This document shows, in pieces, positions 45,812 to 59,109 of a stretch of DNA of 64,000 nt; position 1 is the stretch's first letter, and the number at the start of each line of letters is the position of its first letter. The translations under genes were made by a program, and so were the position numbers. The stretch spans positions 10,362,099-10,426,098 of the forward strand of contig JAJEKV010000032.1 of the NCBI GenBank assembly GCA_021234155.1. The letters are read 5' to 3'. The stretch is from Isoetes taiwanensis (lineage: Eukaryota; Streptophyta; Lycopodiopsida; Isoetales; Isoetaceae). The notes below the pieces were generated by a model. That model ran no database searches, was not told the DNA's origin, and saw only the letters and a list, made by a program, of their open reading frames with translations.

Positions 45812-48800
45812 GGAAGGAAGGAAGGAAGGAAGAAAGGTACTTTTATCGTCCACGGAGACCAATCGGTCTATGGGACCCAATACAAAAGCAGCGGCAAATT
45901 ATTCTTGCCGGATTAAAAAACCCCCGCGAAGGGTTTTCGAGGGAAAAACCGCGGGCACAATCGGCCTGGCCGACAAACTAACATACAAAATGCGTAAAAC
46001 ACCCAAATATATACGGTCATGCATCGCACCCCGGCAGCGCCTAATCAGCCGACGGCAGCCAAAGGGGCAAAGGTGACCTCGCAGGTCCATTACCTCCCTA
46101 AATGTAACGAACCGTGGCACGCATCGACGGTGTGTTCATCGGCAAATGTAAGGGCAAGTCCGGGCGCATTACTAAGGGAGCGTGATCGGCCCGGATCCGA
46201 ATGAACGCCGGGCAACTCGAAAGTGTGAGACTCATCCTCAATGGCACCCGCTTGACAAAGACCGACAGAGCCCGCCGGGCGGGCTCCCCAATCCACCCGC
46301 CGCCTCTCGCGCGAAGATGGTGGGCACCCGTATAATGGAGGCAATGAGTCCAAGGCTTGTGGGGGCACCGGGAACGCAGATAGAGTGGGGCCCCGGCTAA
46401 CACGGGGTTGATGTGCCGCTTGTAATGGGCCATTTTGACCTGCTTCTAGAGGGGTCCCAGAGCTTGCCAAGGAAACAAGCTGCCTAGGTACTCCCCCAGG
46501 CCGCCACGATCGTCCGCCGTGGTCCATCTCGCGACGCATCCAGGTTCTCGCGACGCTCAATCGGGCGAACCACCGATCTCTCTTACCCCTCCAACGGGCC
46601 CTAAGCCGCTGCGGACTCATTGCCACAGTGTAAGCCAGGTGCGGGAGCCGAGCATCACCCATAGTAACCACTTTCTGAAAATAGACGATGTGTCTATCAA
46701 GGGCTGCCCGCTGAAGCGGCAAGAATCCAGTTTCCTGGCAGAGTAATCGATAGGGAGGCGAAGGTTTCACCCAAGTGCTCGTGCCAAAATGCCTTACGCA
46801 CTGCTCCAAGTCATTCCATGTCGCCAAAGAAACGCCAGGGCCCCAAACCTCGACCCGTCTGGAAGGACAGGCTCGACCGCCCGAACCGATGTGACCGATG
46901 GCCCCAATCATAGAGCTCACCTTGGTGGTATTTGTTCTTACGCATGGCATAAAGTGCTTTCCGACTTCTGTTGTCGCAAGCGGATAGACGCCCCAGCCAG
47001 AGTGAGGAGGGGAACTCCACCCCTAGATACTTGTAGGTGGGCGTGGCGCCCACGTGCCGTCCCCGATATGTGAGTGCAAGAGGCATGGGGTGACGTGAAG
47101 AGGATATGAGAACCACCACGGTCTTGACCAGATTCACGCAGCGCATGTCTGTAGCGACAAAATGTGTCTAGGGCATCGGTGAGACCGCATAGCTTCGGGT
47201 GTGGGCCAAGAAGGCCAACATCGTCCGCATAGATGAGCCGGGCGGATGACCCGGTGCAAAAAGCGTATGCCATCCCCATGCTTTCGAAGCCGTGGCTCTA
47301 ACCCGATCAATGTAGAGGCCAAAAGTGTTGGCGAGAGGGGCAACCCCGCCGGGACCCGACATACTACTTGGTGAATGCTTGGCCCGCCGGCCGCATCCCG
47401 CCAAAACAACTCTCATACAACCTATATATGGCATTTTGCACAGTGCAGCTGGAGCCCCAGTTGACGCAGATCTAGCCTACGACTTTTCCCGGGGAACCAG
47501 TATCAAAAGCCTTCGCGAAGTCCACAAAGCAAGCAATACAAGTCCCGCCGATGATTCCGACCGCCTTTCAATCGCCCCCAGTGAGTAAAGATATGGTCAA
47601 TCGTTGAGTGGCGTGGTCTAAAAGCCTGCATGTGTGAGGGCTCGCGACATCTCGCCGCCGCGCCGGCCGGGTCAATCGGCTTTCGAGAATGCCGACCAAC
47701 GGTTTGGCAAATACCGAAGCTAACCATGATCGTCCGTGGTGGTAGGGACGGTGTGGGTCGCCCACCTTGTGAATGGGAACAACCCCGCTTGTGGTCCATT
47801 GTAGGGGAGACCTTCCCGCAATGCTCGTTGAACGGTAGTGAGGACCCCAACAAAGCGTGCCGCCCCGCCCATTTGAGTAACTTCGCCCAGATACCATCGA
47901 GGTCGGCTTCCTTCCCATTAGCCGTTTGCGTGCCCTCCTCAACATCCTCCTCCACGAGAACCAATGGGGGCCATCCTGTGGGGGTATGGGCACGCTGGCG
48001 TCCCCGGGCGGGTCATAGAGCCGCGCAGAAGTACCGTTCCCACCGCCCGGGTGTGATGTCCCCCGCCTACTGGGCTGTCCTTGAAGCACTCTGCGCCAAA
48101 AGGTTCGAGGATGAGTGTCCAGAAGGCCGAACATCTCCCCCGATGCACGGCAAGGTACCGCGCCTTTGTCTCCTTCCGGATGGGCGCAGATGCGTGGTGG
48201 TGGCTCGCAAGCGGTATCCGGATCCGAATGTGGCGGAAGCCGCCGCTATGCGTTCTTTACAATCCGCATCAAACCATCGCTTCTGGGAATGTTGCTGACC
48301 CCGAGCGGCGACGGGTTCGCCAAAGCACTGGTCCGGGCCGTGATCCCGTAATAGCAAAGTCACCTGGTCCGTCTGGCCGCTCTAGTGTGGAGGTCCGTAA
48401 TCACGGAGGGCGCCCATGAGCATCTCTACGTAGTCCTCTGCCACGCTCATAATCTAGTCTCAACCGAGGACGGGCGAGGGCCTGGCATAGTGGGGGTTCT
48501 AGCGGCTTGCCAAACCAAGTCCAAATAAAGTGGGAGGTGATTCGAAGTCGACCTCCTCATCCCGATCGCCTGTGCCCACCCGGAAACGACCGACGAGATG
48601 CATATCTTGGCGCAACTACGAAAGCATATAGTCCACCACTAGACCCTCCCCCCGATTGTCCCATGCCGCGTGATGTGCACTTGCGAGAATCGGCCACCGC
48701 GGGATGTGCCATTGCAAATTATCAAGTCAAAAAATACCACATAGCAGAGCAACCTGTCGCCAAAGCGAAAGTGACCTGGCCGTCATCCGATCCTCGTGGG

Positions 48801-49785
48801 CCGTGTTGCTTTCAAGGGGAGTAGCCGCAGGACATCGTCGGCCGAGGGGGGTCAAGTCGCATGGGCTGCTCTACTCCCCGTCCCGGGTGCATTGAAGTCT
48901 CCAAGAAGGACGACCCTACCCAACCGGCGGTGTCGCCAGATGTCATCATATAGATCGACATAAGGGTGCATCCTATCCGTGATCGGGGTGGCTGCGATAG
49001 AAGGTGCTCTGCGTGAGGGAAATAACAGCGCCGTAAAAAAAGAGGGTTGCCACCGTATTATGCACACGAACCCACAAGTACCGGTTGTGTGTCATGCGTC
49101 TTCTCTCGAGGGTAACCTCAATGTGCCAAGGTTGTCCCGGTAGTAGCAAGCCACTCCACCATGACCCCGTCCCCGCATGCGTGCATTGAAGACCGAGAAA
49201 TGTTGGTAACCCTGGGCAGATCGTGTAGCTCAGGCTCAAAGATGCTCCCATGTTCCATGAGAAAGATGAGATCCATATCGGCCGCCACGGAAGTTCGACC
49301 GCCCCTTCGCCAAGGGAAGCCTCGACAATTCCATGAGACCACCCGAGGCACAATTCCTATTTGTCGCCAGGGATGGTGGCGCGCACCGAGAAAGCGGGGA
49401 GGACGGGAAGCGAGGGCGAAAGTGAGAAGTAGATGGACCGGAGGCAAGCATGTGGCCAGAGGGCATGGGTCGTGAGGGAGCAGGGAGTAGGAGAGGAGAA
49501 GGGGGGGCCCGGTAGGGAGAAGCGGGGGTGGCCACGGTAAAACAAGCGGTTGGGGGCCGGGCGGGGTCCGCAGCAAATAAGAGGTGTCGGCCGGAAAAAT
49601 GTGCATCCCCGCCGAACCAATCCCCGGCACCCCTCGGTGGCTAATGCCTCTCACCTCGACAAGCCCTGCTCGCTGCGTCTGGCCGTTGCGGGTGTGAGGT
49701 CCCGGCCCACGTCTGAGGATGTCCCCTTCAAAGATCCGGCCTGGCGCAATATGGCATCACGCAAGGAAACGTCATATTTAGTGTA
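45812..49785 (-). mobile_element. GC-rich, nearly complete LINE (copy 2)
   Basis: Minus-strand copy. The 5' part has the endonuclease start VSWNCRGFPWRRGG (about 49365) and VVLLGDFNAPGTG (about 48920). RT follows, with the start of its region near MFGLLDTHPRTFWRRVL (48134), HMQAFRPRHSTIDHIFTHWG (about 47600) and LIYADDVGLLGPHP (about 47225). The C-terminal end has VEVWGPGVSLATW (about 46850) and AIEDESHTF (about 46235). The 3' UTR hairpin is at 45848-45876 and the tail is (TTCC)n at 45812-45834. ORF1 was not recognised; the most 5' part is proline-rich. Frames are heavily broken. It is far more GC- and CpG-rich than its surroundings. Confidence 0.85.
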
Positions 49786-51529
49786 AAAATGAATGTATCA
49801 ACAAAAAAGCCTATTTCTCACATCTTTTAATCTCAAACAAGCTTATGAGAACAAAATGTAGTTTTGCTATAGCTAAGCTTTAGACAAGCTTGCATGTAAA
49901 CTATAACCAGTAATTTTCAATCTCAATAAAGTCCATAGCTTTTAAATTGCAAGCTATAAACACAAATTAATCTGCAGCAGATGTACAGTAGAAAGCATGC
50001 CCTTGCTACTATGTCGAGATACCTCTAAAAAAGGGAACGTAAGTTCTTCCGTTTTGCAAGTTCATTAGCAGGATGTATCATACAGCAGTTTTACGAGGCA
50101 TTGAAGCCAATATGCTACAAACCAATTGGTGTCGTCTGTAGCTTAAAATAATGCTCTTATAGTGGAGCCATAATTTAGAATTTAAATTCCAAACTTATAT
50201 CGAAAGTACAAACAAGAAACAAGTAAAAAATATCAAGAACAAGAGAAATCGCCTACTAACAGCCCACTTTTTTTAAGGGTAAGATATAAGGCTTTTCAAG
50301 ATCCAAAATAAAAGTTTTTCAAATCGATTCATGTGGCAAAGTATTCGCTTGTTGGTTACATAGATTTCTTGGTCTCCTTTTGGTGTGGCATGTCAAACAT
50401 GCTTCAAACATGGTGTATCAACATAAAAAATGTAAAGCAAGCTATGATGCCCATTTAAACAGGCTAAAATAGAGCTTATTTCGAAGCACAACAAAGTGAC
50501 CAGCGCTAACAAGGCCAGTTCTTCTGAAAAGAAATGATTTGATTAGACTATTTTTTCTAAGCATTTTTGCCCGGATAATACATAAAGTGTTAGCCTCCTC
50601 ATGAACATGAATGTATTAGACTTTTGTTAAGGAGTCTAAAGATGTTGGCCTTTGATGTTCTTTTTAGAGCTCTCTTCCTGCAGATTGAGCTCATTAGAAC
50701 CTAAGGAAACCCAGAAATATTTTGCATAGATCCTTGATCTCTAACTTTCGTGCAGGTTTTGGCTACTATATAGCTGGCGAGGAAAAGCCAAGCAGTAACT
50801 AGGAACTTTGACCACGACTCAATGCTCTTAGATCTCGATTTAACGACATCTAGCAACATAACCCACAACCAGTACATGCAATTTATACAAAAGATGCTCC
50901 ATTCCAAGGCTAGAGCATGGACTCCAATTTCCCGGGCCATACTTATTTATAACATTCGTTAAATAAAAAAAGGTTTCAAGACACTCTGGGTTGCCCTATA
51001 ATGTGGTAAAGCTCATATCATATGTTAGTTTATATACATAGTTGATATGTCTGGCCATTGAAACATTGCTTAAATAGTAGCTTGTGACCATTGAACGAAG
51101 GGGTCAAATGATAAACAGTCACAACTTGATGTAAATGAGATTAGAAATTCTTTGAAGAAGAAAATTAATTTGAACATACAAGCTAATAAATCGAGGAACC
51201 GAATTGCATGATTGATGTAAAGTTTATGGGATCGCTAACTTAGATAGTCGAAGTGAACTCGTAAACTGTAATTTTGTCAATGACCATTTGAGAGTATTTA
51301 TGCAACGGTTGTTTAATTGCAAGCATGAATATTTCAAAGTAAATGTCTATATTCACTAGTTGGAGTTTGGAATTGCAACATGGTGAACATTTAAATAGAA
51401 TCAAATTAAATTTTACACCTATAATTAGTATCATAGCAGGTAAAATGTCTATTAGATCAACACAAATACAAGTTGCAAGACAGCTAGCAGCAAGATCAAA
51501 GAAGTTCAACAAATTATCAGTAGCAAGGA
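49786..51529. other. AT-rich spacer without recognisable gene
   Basis: I see only short random frames and no element ends that I can support. Confidence 0.4.
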
Positions 51530-51680
51530 ATAGAATAGAATAGTTTTTTTAACGTCCACGGAGACCAATAGGTCATGGGACCCATACAATGGGCTAGTAC
51601 AATCATTACTACTAGGATTAAAAAACCCCTGCCTCGAAAGGTTTTCAAGGGAAAAACCTTTGCAGTAATGGTATATTAAA
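51530..51680 (-). mobile_element. LINE 3' end only, (ATTCT)n tail
   Basis: Minus strand. A conserved 3' UTR stem (AAAACC with GGGGTTTT, about 51618-51655), the terminal hairpin (51554-51581: AGACC/GGTC inner stem) and an ATTCT tail at 51530-51543. It is 5'-truncated to about 150 bases. Confidence 0.8.
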
Positions 51681-51939
51681 TCTCAAGGGTAAGACTCCAA
51701 AGCAAATGTAGGATCATCTCATAAAGCAATATGAAAAGATGGCATCTCCACAGACTGATGTGCTAGAAAGTGAATTAAAGAAGAAAAATACTAAAAGAGA
51801 ATGATGATGTTATAATTAACTAACTTAGAAACTATATACATTGCTTTTACACTTAGACACCACATACTTATAATGTCTAGAGCCATGTCTAAATTTGAGC
51901 AATTGTATGTACTAATAAGGAATGTAGCAAAAACTAGAG

Positions 51940-52085
51940 AATAATATTAAATTTTATCGTCCACGGAGACCATAAGTTATATGGAACCCAATAAAAGAAA
52001 GAGAGCACAACAAGTACATTACTGCCACGGATTTAAAAAACCCCGTCTAAAGGGCTTTTTTAGGGAAAAATCTTAACAGTAATAG
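51940..52085 (-). mobile_element. LINE 3' end only, decayed
   Basis: It has the same 3' UTR as the preceding copy, with the terminal hairpin at 51957-51987 weakened on one side (GGTCT retained, partner changed). The tail is reduced to AATATTAAAT-like sequence. It lies about 260 bases from the other truncated copy in the same orientation. Confidence 0.7.
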
Positions 52086-53913
52086 ACTCGATAAGACAAT
52101 GTAAATCAATACATTTATACATCTCAATGTGATGGTGCATGACTTATTTCATCTCCTTGAAAGGATGATAATGCCATTACTACAGGCATTTGCAAGAATA
52201 AATATAGCGGCTAATTAGGTGTAATAAGAGCAGCATATCATTCTCAAAAATAGTCGAAAACACTGGGTAAATCTGAAGAGTATGGCTGATGGCATTCATC
52301 TTCAATAGCTGCCATCTAGCAACATTCACATATCATGTTTTCACGCTCCTCATGGACCCAACTACCTATTTCAATATTGAGGAAGTGTGCACTAGTACGA
52401 ATGGACACACTACAGTCGTTGGATCCGTCGATCCTACAATCCAGATCGTATGTTGGAGCCTCTGGGCACCTCTCGTTTCGCTTATGGTCATTTATGATTG
52501 GGAGCACCTATGATTTTAAAGTATGAAATACAAGTTTGCCTAAGGTTTTGATGGAATATCGAGCCTCTATACGGCTTCGTCTAAGGTTTTAGAATATGAA
52601 ATATGGAGGCTCGAACCTCTACCAAAATAACTCAATGTCCTAATAAGGCTACTTTGGCCAATATAACTAATGAGCTAATGTGATAATTTTCTATTTTAAA
52701 TCTATGTTTTTTTTTAATAACTTACTCCGTTGTTTTTGGGATATGGTCTATGGTTTCAGGAATTGTCATTTTTACATCCATATTAAATCCCCCTGGAACC
52801 CCCTGTTATTGTGCTACATATTGTTCTAAGGCTCTTTATGAGTAAATATGATAACAGGTGCTGCTACAGGCAAAGGCAAGAGTGAGATTTATCTAGCTTC
52901 TGTAGTGTGTTGTTTTGACCTTTTCTAAAGCATTAGCATCCCAAAGTTTACAAAGAAAGCATGTACTTGAGATACTGTTTTAAGTGAGTGTGCTCTTCTG
53001 AGATTCCAACATAATATATGCTATGAATACGTATATTATACTGCCAAGTCACAGTACATGTCATGAAGATGACATATACAAGGGTAGATGTCGCATGACT
53101 CAACATATGCACGTCACGTCAGTAGCTTGCATGTTGAGAGCCGAGGAGTGGTGTCTGCATGACAATACATTATGGTAGTGCATGACGACCATTAAGCCAA
53201 TTGGCATATATTGACAATATAATGTCCAATAGTGCTAAATGTATTATGTATGTTAATATATCTCCCTGGGGGTAACCTCACTAACATGTTACACATGTGT
53301 GATATTAAAGTTACACATTCAAGCTATACATGTGTGGCACATGTCTAATTACATGAGTGGCACATGCATAGTTAGTTATATCCAGTCACAAATAGCTATT
53401 CATAGGTATTTGTGATAGAAATATTATTGCTTTCCATATGGCAGGGCGCCATTGGGCCAAGTGGCACAATCGCATGGAGAGACCCAATTTCGAGGCCTTA
53501 GGTGTTCTTGGATCACTAACCCTAAAACCTGACAGACTAAGGAACACTAACCCTTTATTCCTTAGTATTAGTTATGATGTATTAGAACTGGTGTTCTGTT
53601 CAGATGTTAGATGATCATGGTATGATATTCTGTTTTGCACCTCTTGTGTATGGGGATAAGTGGGGTGAGACCTAGGAGCCATGTGCAGTATGATTGTAGC
53701 AGTTATACCTCTGTAATTCCTATTATAATGCGGCATGTGCATAGAGAACCTTCGGCCCACAAGATAAATTGTTTATTCTGCATGAAGCTTTGTTGATTGA
53801 TTAAAATGGCAGAAGAATCAGTAGCCGGACAAAACTTTGCCTATATGCATGGTTTGTCAAACAAGGAATTGCAACCACATTCAAAATACAATTCGGTGGT
53901 TCAAAAAACTATA
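52086..53913. other. Spacer without recognisable gene
   Basis: No gene family was recognised. A short inverted repeat (TCGAGCCTCTATA with TATGGAGGCTCGA) occurs at about 52560-52615. Confidence 0.4.
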
Positions 53914-56338
53914 AAGAATGAGAATGAGAATGATTTTTTATCGTCCACTGAGGCCAATCGGCCTATGGGACCCATTAATGAGCGCTAAAGCAAACTTATT
54001 CTTGTCGGGTTAAAAACCCCGCCCAAGGGTTTTCGAGGAAAAAACCGCGGGCGAATAAGAATCTTTGTCAAACCGCATAAATATACATCAATGTATATAT
54101 ACATGTCAAGTGTGTGCCTGAGGACATAGCTGATCTCGCATGTCCATAACCTCCTGAAGGTATGATTCCAGCACCCGTACGGATGCTGTGCTCAATGTCA
54201 CATGTAATGGCTGGCTAGGCCTGACCAACCAACTCAAAGATAGCAGCGTCCGAATTTGATCATATGCCGGGCAACTTTGAAGGGTATGAGATTCATCCTC
54301 AATGACTCCCATTTGGCAAAGCATTGACGAGCCCTGGCCCTGGCGTGGCTCACCAATCCATTTGCCCGCCTCAATTCAAGATGATGTGCCCCGCGGCGAA
54401 TGGAGGCAATGAGTCGGGCGCTTTTCATGGGCAAGTGGGTACGCAGGTAGCATTGCGGGCCTCGTTCCAATGTGGGATTTATGTGGCGCCGATAGTGTCT
54501 TTGTCTTGACATGTTCAAGGGCATTGGCATCCCAAAGCTTGCCGAGGAAGCAAGCGCCAAGATATTGCCTTAAGCTATGGCGACCGCCTCTGCTTGCATA
54601 TGTATGCACTCGTGCTCTCGCACATTCCATGTAGCCAACCATTGAGCTCTTTTTCCCTCCAAAGAAGGCCTTGAGGGCCGCGGCTCCATTGCCATGATAT
54701 AAGCTAGTTTAGGGGAGACGAGCATCGCCCATATTGACCACCTTCCGAAAAATAGACAATGTGGCGATCAAGGGGGCCCTCCAAGAAGAGGCAAGAATCT
54801 GCATCTCCCGCAATAGAATTTGATATGGGATCGTGGACTTCACCCCTAGTGCTCGCATTAAGAAGGTTTTTTCGGACTCCGCTCCAAGTCATTCCAAGTA
54901 GCAAGTGATACTATCGGGCCCCATACTTCCACCCCGTATAAAAAGGACGGGCTCTACTAAGACCTTGAACAGGTGTGACCGATGGGCCCAATCATACAAC
55001 TCCGCTCTATGACTATTGTTTTGCATTGCATATAGTGCCTTCCACCGGCCACTGTAGCCGTATGGATGTGTCCCCGGTGCATAGTAGAAGGAAACTCCAC
55101 TCCCAAATACTTGTATGTAGATGCAACTTCCACATTCGCCTTGGTAACCTGAAGGAGGGGACCCTACCGACGCGGAAGATGATATGAAAACCACCTTAGT
55201 CTTGGCCGTTGACGCCAAGCATATCGCTTGCTTTGGCGTATGTGTCCGTGGCATCGAGATGTCGTTTGCATGTCCGCTGGTGTGTAAGTTAGAGGTCCAC
55301 ATCATCAAGATATATTAACCGTCCCGATGATCCGATAGAGAAGGTGAGCTCCATCGCCCCATTATCGCAGAAGCCGCCTCTCCAATTGATCAATGTAAAG
55401 CCCAAACAATGTTGGGGAGAGAGGGCATCCCCGACGGACCCCGATACTACTATCAAATGGTTGGCTTGTCACGCCGAAACCGACGAAAGCATCTTTCATA
55501 TAGCCTATACACCGCGATTCTCGCAAATCTACAGGAACCCCCAAATTTGCAGCCTTGCCCATAGTTTTTCCCCGAGGCACAGTGTCAAACGCCCGCGAAA
55601 ATCCACAAAGCAACAATATAGATCCCGACGGGGGTTCCTCCGGCCGTCTTCAATCGAGTTCGCAACGGAAGATGTGGTCAATGGTTGAGTGTCGGGTCTG
55701 AATCCCCGCCTGGGTGAGGGCCCGCGACCTCGGCCTGCCTCCGCGCCACTCTTAACCGCCGCCGAGAATTCCAAAGCGGTTTTTGCAAAACACCGAACTG
55801 ACCATGATTGTTCGGTAATTGGTACCGGGCGTGTGGGTCACCGCCTTATAGATGGGAACAACTCGCTATTGGTCCATTGCAGTAGGGGAAGCCTTCTGTA
55901 ATGCCTTGTTGAACAAGGCGGTCAAGACCGGTATTATGGACGGCCCCGCCCACTTAAGCAATTCCCTCGGCCGCGATACCATCCAAGTCCGGGGGCTTTC
56001 CCATTGGCAAGACGTTGTAAGCCTTGTTCCACGTCCGAATCTGTGATTTCCAGCACTGGGCCTTCTTGCAAGGGTAATGTTGCATGTGCACCCTGAGGGT
56101 CGTATAGCTGTTGCAAGTATTGCCTCCACTGCTCGGGAGTGGTATTCCCTGTGGGCTGTACTGGCTTTCTAAGAACCCTTCGCCAGAAGGTCCTGGGGTG
56201 ACGTTCCAGGAGGTAAAACATTTCCCTCTGATGCGCTGCAATGTACCTGGCTTTCTTAGCTTTAAGGAAGATGCGGTACTGTCTGACTGCATGTGGGCGT
56301 AAAGCAGGGTCTGTGACTTGGCGGAGCCAGCGTTTGTG
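53914..56338 (-). mobile_element. LINE copy 3, 5'-truncated at RT start
   Basis: Minus strand. It starts with the region before RT (AKKARYIAAHQREMFYLLER, HPRTFWRRVL, about 56270-56160). Then come LQRLANGKAPG, the RT core with LLCGFSRAFDTVPRG, and RRGCPLSPTLFGLYIDQLE (about 55440). The C-terminal region follows, with GVIEDESHTLQSCPAY (about 54310-54265). The 3' hairpin is at 53943-53971, where both inner-stem strands are changed (AGGCC/GGCCT), and the tail is CATTCT units. Multiple frameshifts and stops are present. Confidence 0.85.
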
Positions 56339-56551
56339 TTCCTAATGGAGTTCAGTTTTGTAGGAACTTTTTAATTCAAAGATTGCAATCCAAGTTTCTT
56401 TGGTTCAATAATATTTGAAAAACTTGTTGGAAGAGTTTCCAACTTGATGTCAAAACATGCATTAAATTGAGTTGTTTATTTTATATGAATTTTAAAGTGA
56501 ACAGTACAAATGAACCATTTTTGGTCCATTTAGGGACAACTCTAGTGTTAA

Positions 56552-57230
56552 GTAAAAGGAAGGAAGGAAGGAAGGAAGTATATTTTAACGTCCACGGAGG
56601 CCAACTGGCCTATGAGACGGTTTTACAATATAGTGGAACGTTTTCAAACACAAAATAAAACCACAGAAACCCTGTACAATGTGTCTCTACCACTGGGATG
56701 AAAAAAACCCCCGTGTGGGAGGAAAAACCCTTGTAGTAGGTGTTGAGAGGCCCTATTTGGGCGCTCAAATTCCCTGTGCTGTGAGGGACTCCCTGACGGT
56801 GGAGACTTGCAGAATGTAGGACGCAAGACGTGCCACCATTGGCGAAGCCAGCAGTTGGTGAATTGCTATCTCAGAGCATCTGAGATCGGCATGAGCTGCT
56901 CGGATGTGTGCATATGCTGGGCATTCCTGTAGAGCATGGTGTTCATCTTCTACTATCTGCATGTGACAGCACTGGCATAATCTCTCATGCCGGGGGATTC
57001 CCTACCCTCCATCCGTACCCCAGCGGCCTGTCTCAATTCTGAGATGGTGGGACCATGTCCTTATTGCAGCTATAGCTCTTCGTTTCTTGGTGGAAATGTG
57101 TGCCTTCAGATACTGGTGGGGGCCGTGTTCAAGCGACGGATAGACCTGTGTATGGTAGTGCTCTGTTTTGGGCTTTGCAAGAGTGGGCGCATCCCACAGA
57201 GAGGCAGCAAAGCGCGCATTGAAATGCAGT
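56552..57230 (-). mobile_element. LINE copy 4, C-terminal part only
   Basis: Minus strand. It keeps the zinc motif as CQCCHMQIVEDEHHALQEC (C-x2-C-x9-H-x4-C, about 56980-56925) and the sequence up to a 3' hairpin (56590-56618, inner stem AGGCC/GGCCT). The tail is (TTCC)n at 56552-56573. It is 5'-truncated near 57230, and only about 215 bases separate it from copy 3. Confidence 0.8.
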
Positions 57231-57985
57231 AAAGAAAATAGGTTGTTTACGTATTTGCTTTGGGAATTTAGTGATCCTGAAAACTATACAATATATTGGA
57301 ATTCATTTGGTGCATATGCCATGATGTATAAGAAATCCAAGCTGAAGAAGAATAAGTTTGAGCAGAAATGCCAAAAAATTTGTTGATGTTTCTAAACTTG
57401 TTCCTGCTCTTGAAAAGAAATTCTTTGCCTCTTTCAGAGCAGAAAATTTTGAAGCATAACTTATAAATAATAACAAAACTGATAGAGAGGCTTGAAACTG
57501 AGAAGACAGACATGAGAAAGGAAATGTAGGATATAATTGTCTCCATGACATAAAACAAATAAGAAGATTTTTAAGAGGCAATGCAAAAATAGTATTGAAG
57601 ATCTGAAAGCTACAAGTGCAAACAAGAAGGCGTTTGGTTCTAAATAGGAAAAAGGAATTAGAAATCAATCTCTTATAAGAAAATTGATGCTCAAGGATTA
57701 TGTTGTTTGCAAACCTTCAGATCCATATATTCTTGTGAAGAAGGAGAATCTAGGAGCTGCATTTATTGAAAGGATGCAAACAATCAAAGAAGCCAATTTA
57801 AATGCCCGGCACCCAAAGACGACATGCAAATCACCAGATCTTCTTTCTATGTCAATGCCATGAGAATTGCCAGGTTTTTTACATAATTATTTTGTGCTTG
57901 TGGATTGCCTTTCTATGCTAAATATAGGCATAATTTGGTTCTAGATTGTGAGCATGAATATCATTTCATGTATGCTACATTATTA
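57231..57985. other. Unidentified, partly protein-like sequence
   Basis: A plus-strand frame at about 57690-57840 (LMLKDYVVCKPSDPYILVKK, then AFIERMQTIKEANLNAR) looks coding but has no recognised relative and is short. It adjoins the truncated end of the gypsy element. Confidence 0.35.
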
Positions 57986-58443
57986 TAAGAAGGCAAATGT
58001 GTGAAACTCCTTGCAATTGGTCCATAAGGTCATTGGCCCGCGATAAAGCGTACTGGTTTTTTAATTGCCTGTAATCGATACACATCCTATCCTTTCCCTT
58101 GACAAATAGAATAGAAGCTCCAAAGGGTGAAACACTTGGGCGAATGAAGCCCAACTTGAGAAGTTCATGCAATTGCTTCTTAAGTTTTGCCAATTCTGGG
58201 GTGCTCATACGGTACGGCGCCTTACTAATAGGTTTGGCACCGGGTGCGAGTGCGAGTGCGATCTTCCATTCCACTCCCCTAAAGGGTGGTAGCTTATGAA
58301 TCTCGTCAGGGAAAAGGTTTTGAAATTCCTGGATTAAGTGGCCAATGGCTTTGGGAAAGCTCATAATAGTCTTTTCTTGCTTGGATATGGTGTTTACTAT
58401 TGCAAGTCCAACAATATAATGGACTTTATTTTTCCTGGCGGCT

Positions 58444-59022
58444 CTATCCAACTGCTATGGTAACAGGGGCCCTATTAGATGCATTGAACGTGACCTCTCG
58501 CTTTTCACAATCAATATCGGCCTTTGCAGTGGCCTGAAACTCCATACCAATGATGAGGTCGTATTTATCAATGTCCATAATCTCTGCATCTAAAGTAACG
58601 GGTGCTCTCGGCAATTGGATGTTCAAATTAACACGGCAGCTCTGTGTACGCCGGACAACCCCACTAGCCAACGTAATTGGTCGTGGTTTAGATCTCAAAA
58701 GTGTGAGCTGCAAGCCCTCATCCAATCTAGGAGATGCAAAATTATGCGTACTACCAGTATCCATAAGAATGACAAAAGGCTTACTATGAATCTGGCCGAC
58801 AGTAGATATGACAGTACGTTGACTATCCGCATTGCCGATTTCAATTGCAGCAAAAATATGAGACTCACCTTGGATATAATCAGGTATCTCGTCGTCGATG
58901 AGGGCTGACAGGTCACATAAAGCTGGCAGCTCCTCCCAGTCCACTTCAGCTAGGTCTGCTTGAAATGCCTGCCTCATGTAAGGACGTTCTTGCATTACCC
59001 AGGTCGAAAATAGCGGAAACAT
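58444..59022 (-). pseudogene. Gypsy aspartic protease
   Basis: The frame has the retropepsin site ILMDTGSTHNFASPRL (about 58770) and the second half ending with the IDKYDLIIGMEFQ pattern (family: D..ILGMDWL). It is open for 192 residues and lies between gag and RT with a break on each side. Confidence 0.88.
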
Positions 59023-59109
59023 GTTGCATGGTACCTGTCGCAGTTGTCAGTTTGTCGGGAACATTGAAGGTCCTTTTTATCTAGCTTCTGGTAGGCAGAC
59101 TGCTGAGGA

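Noticed and set aside
47630-48298. Plus-strand frame of 222 residues
   Set aside because: It is a shadow of the GC-rich minus-strand LINE, whose RT and endonuclease motifs are on the other strand.
45787-49782. TGTAAAA as target duplication of the GC-rich LINE
   Set aside because: The left copy is not adjacent to the tail, and the match is short and AT-rich.
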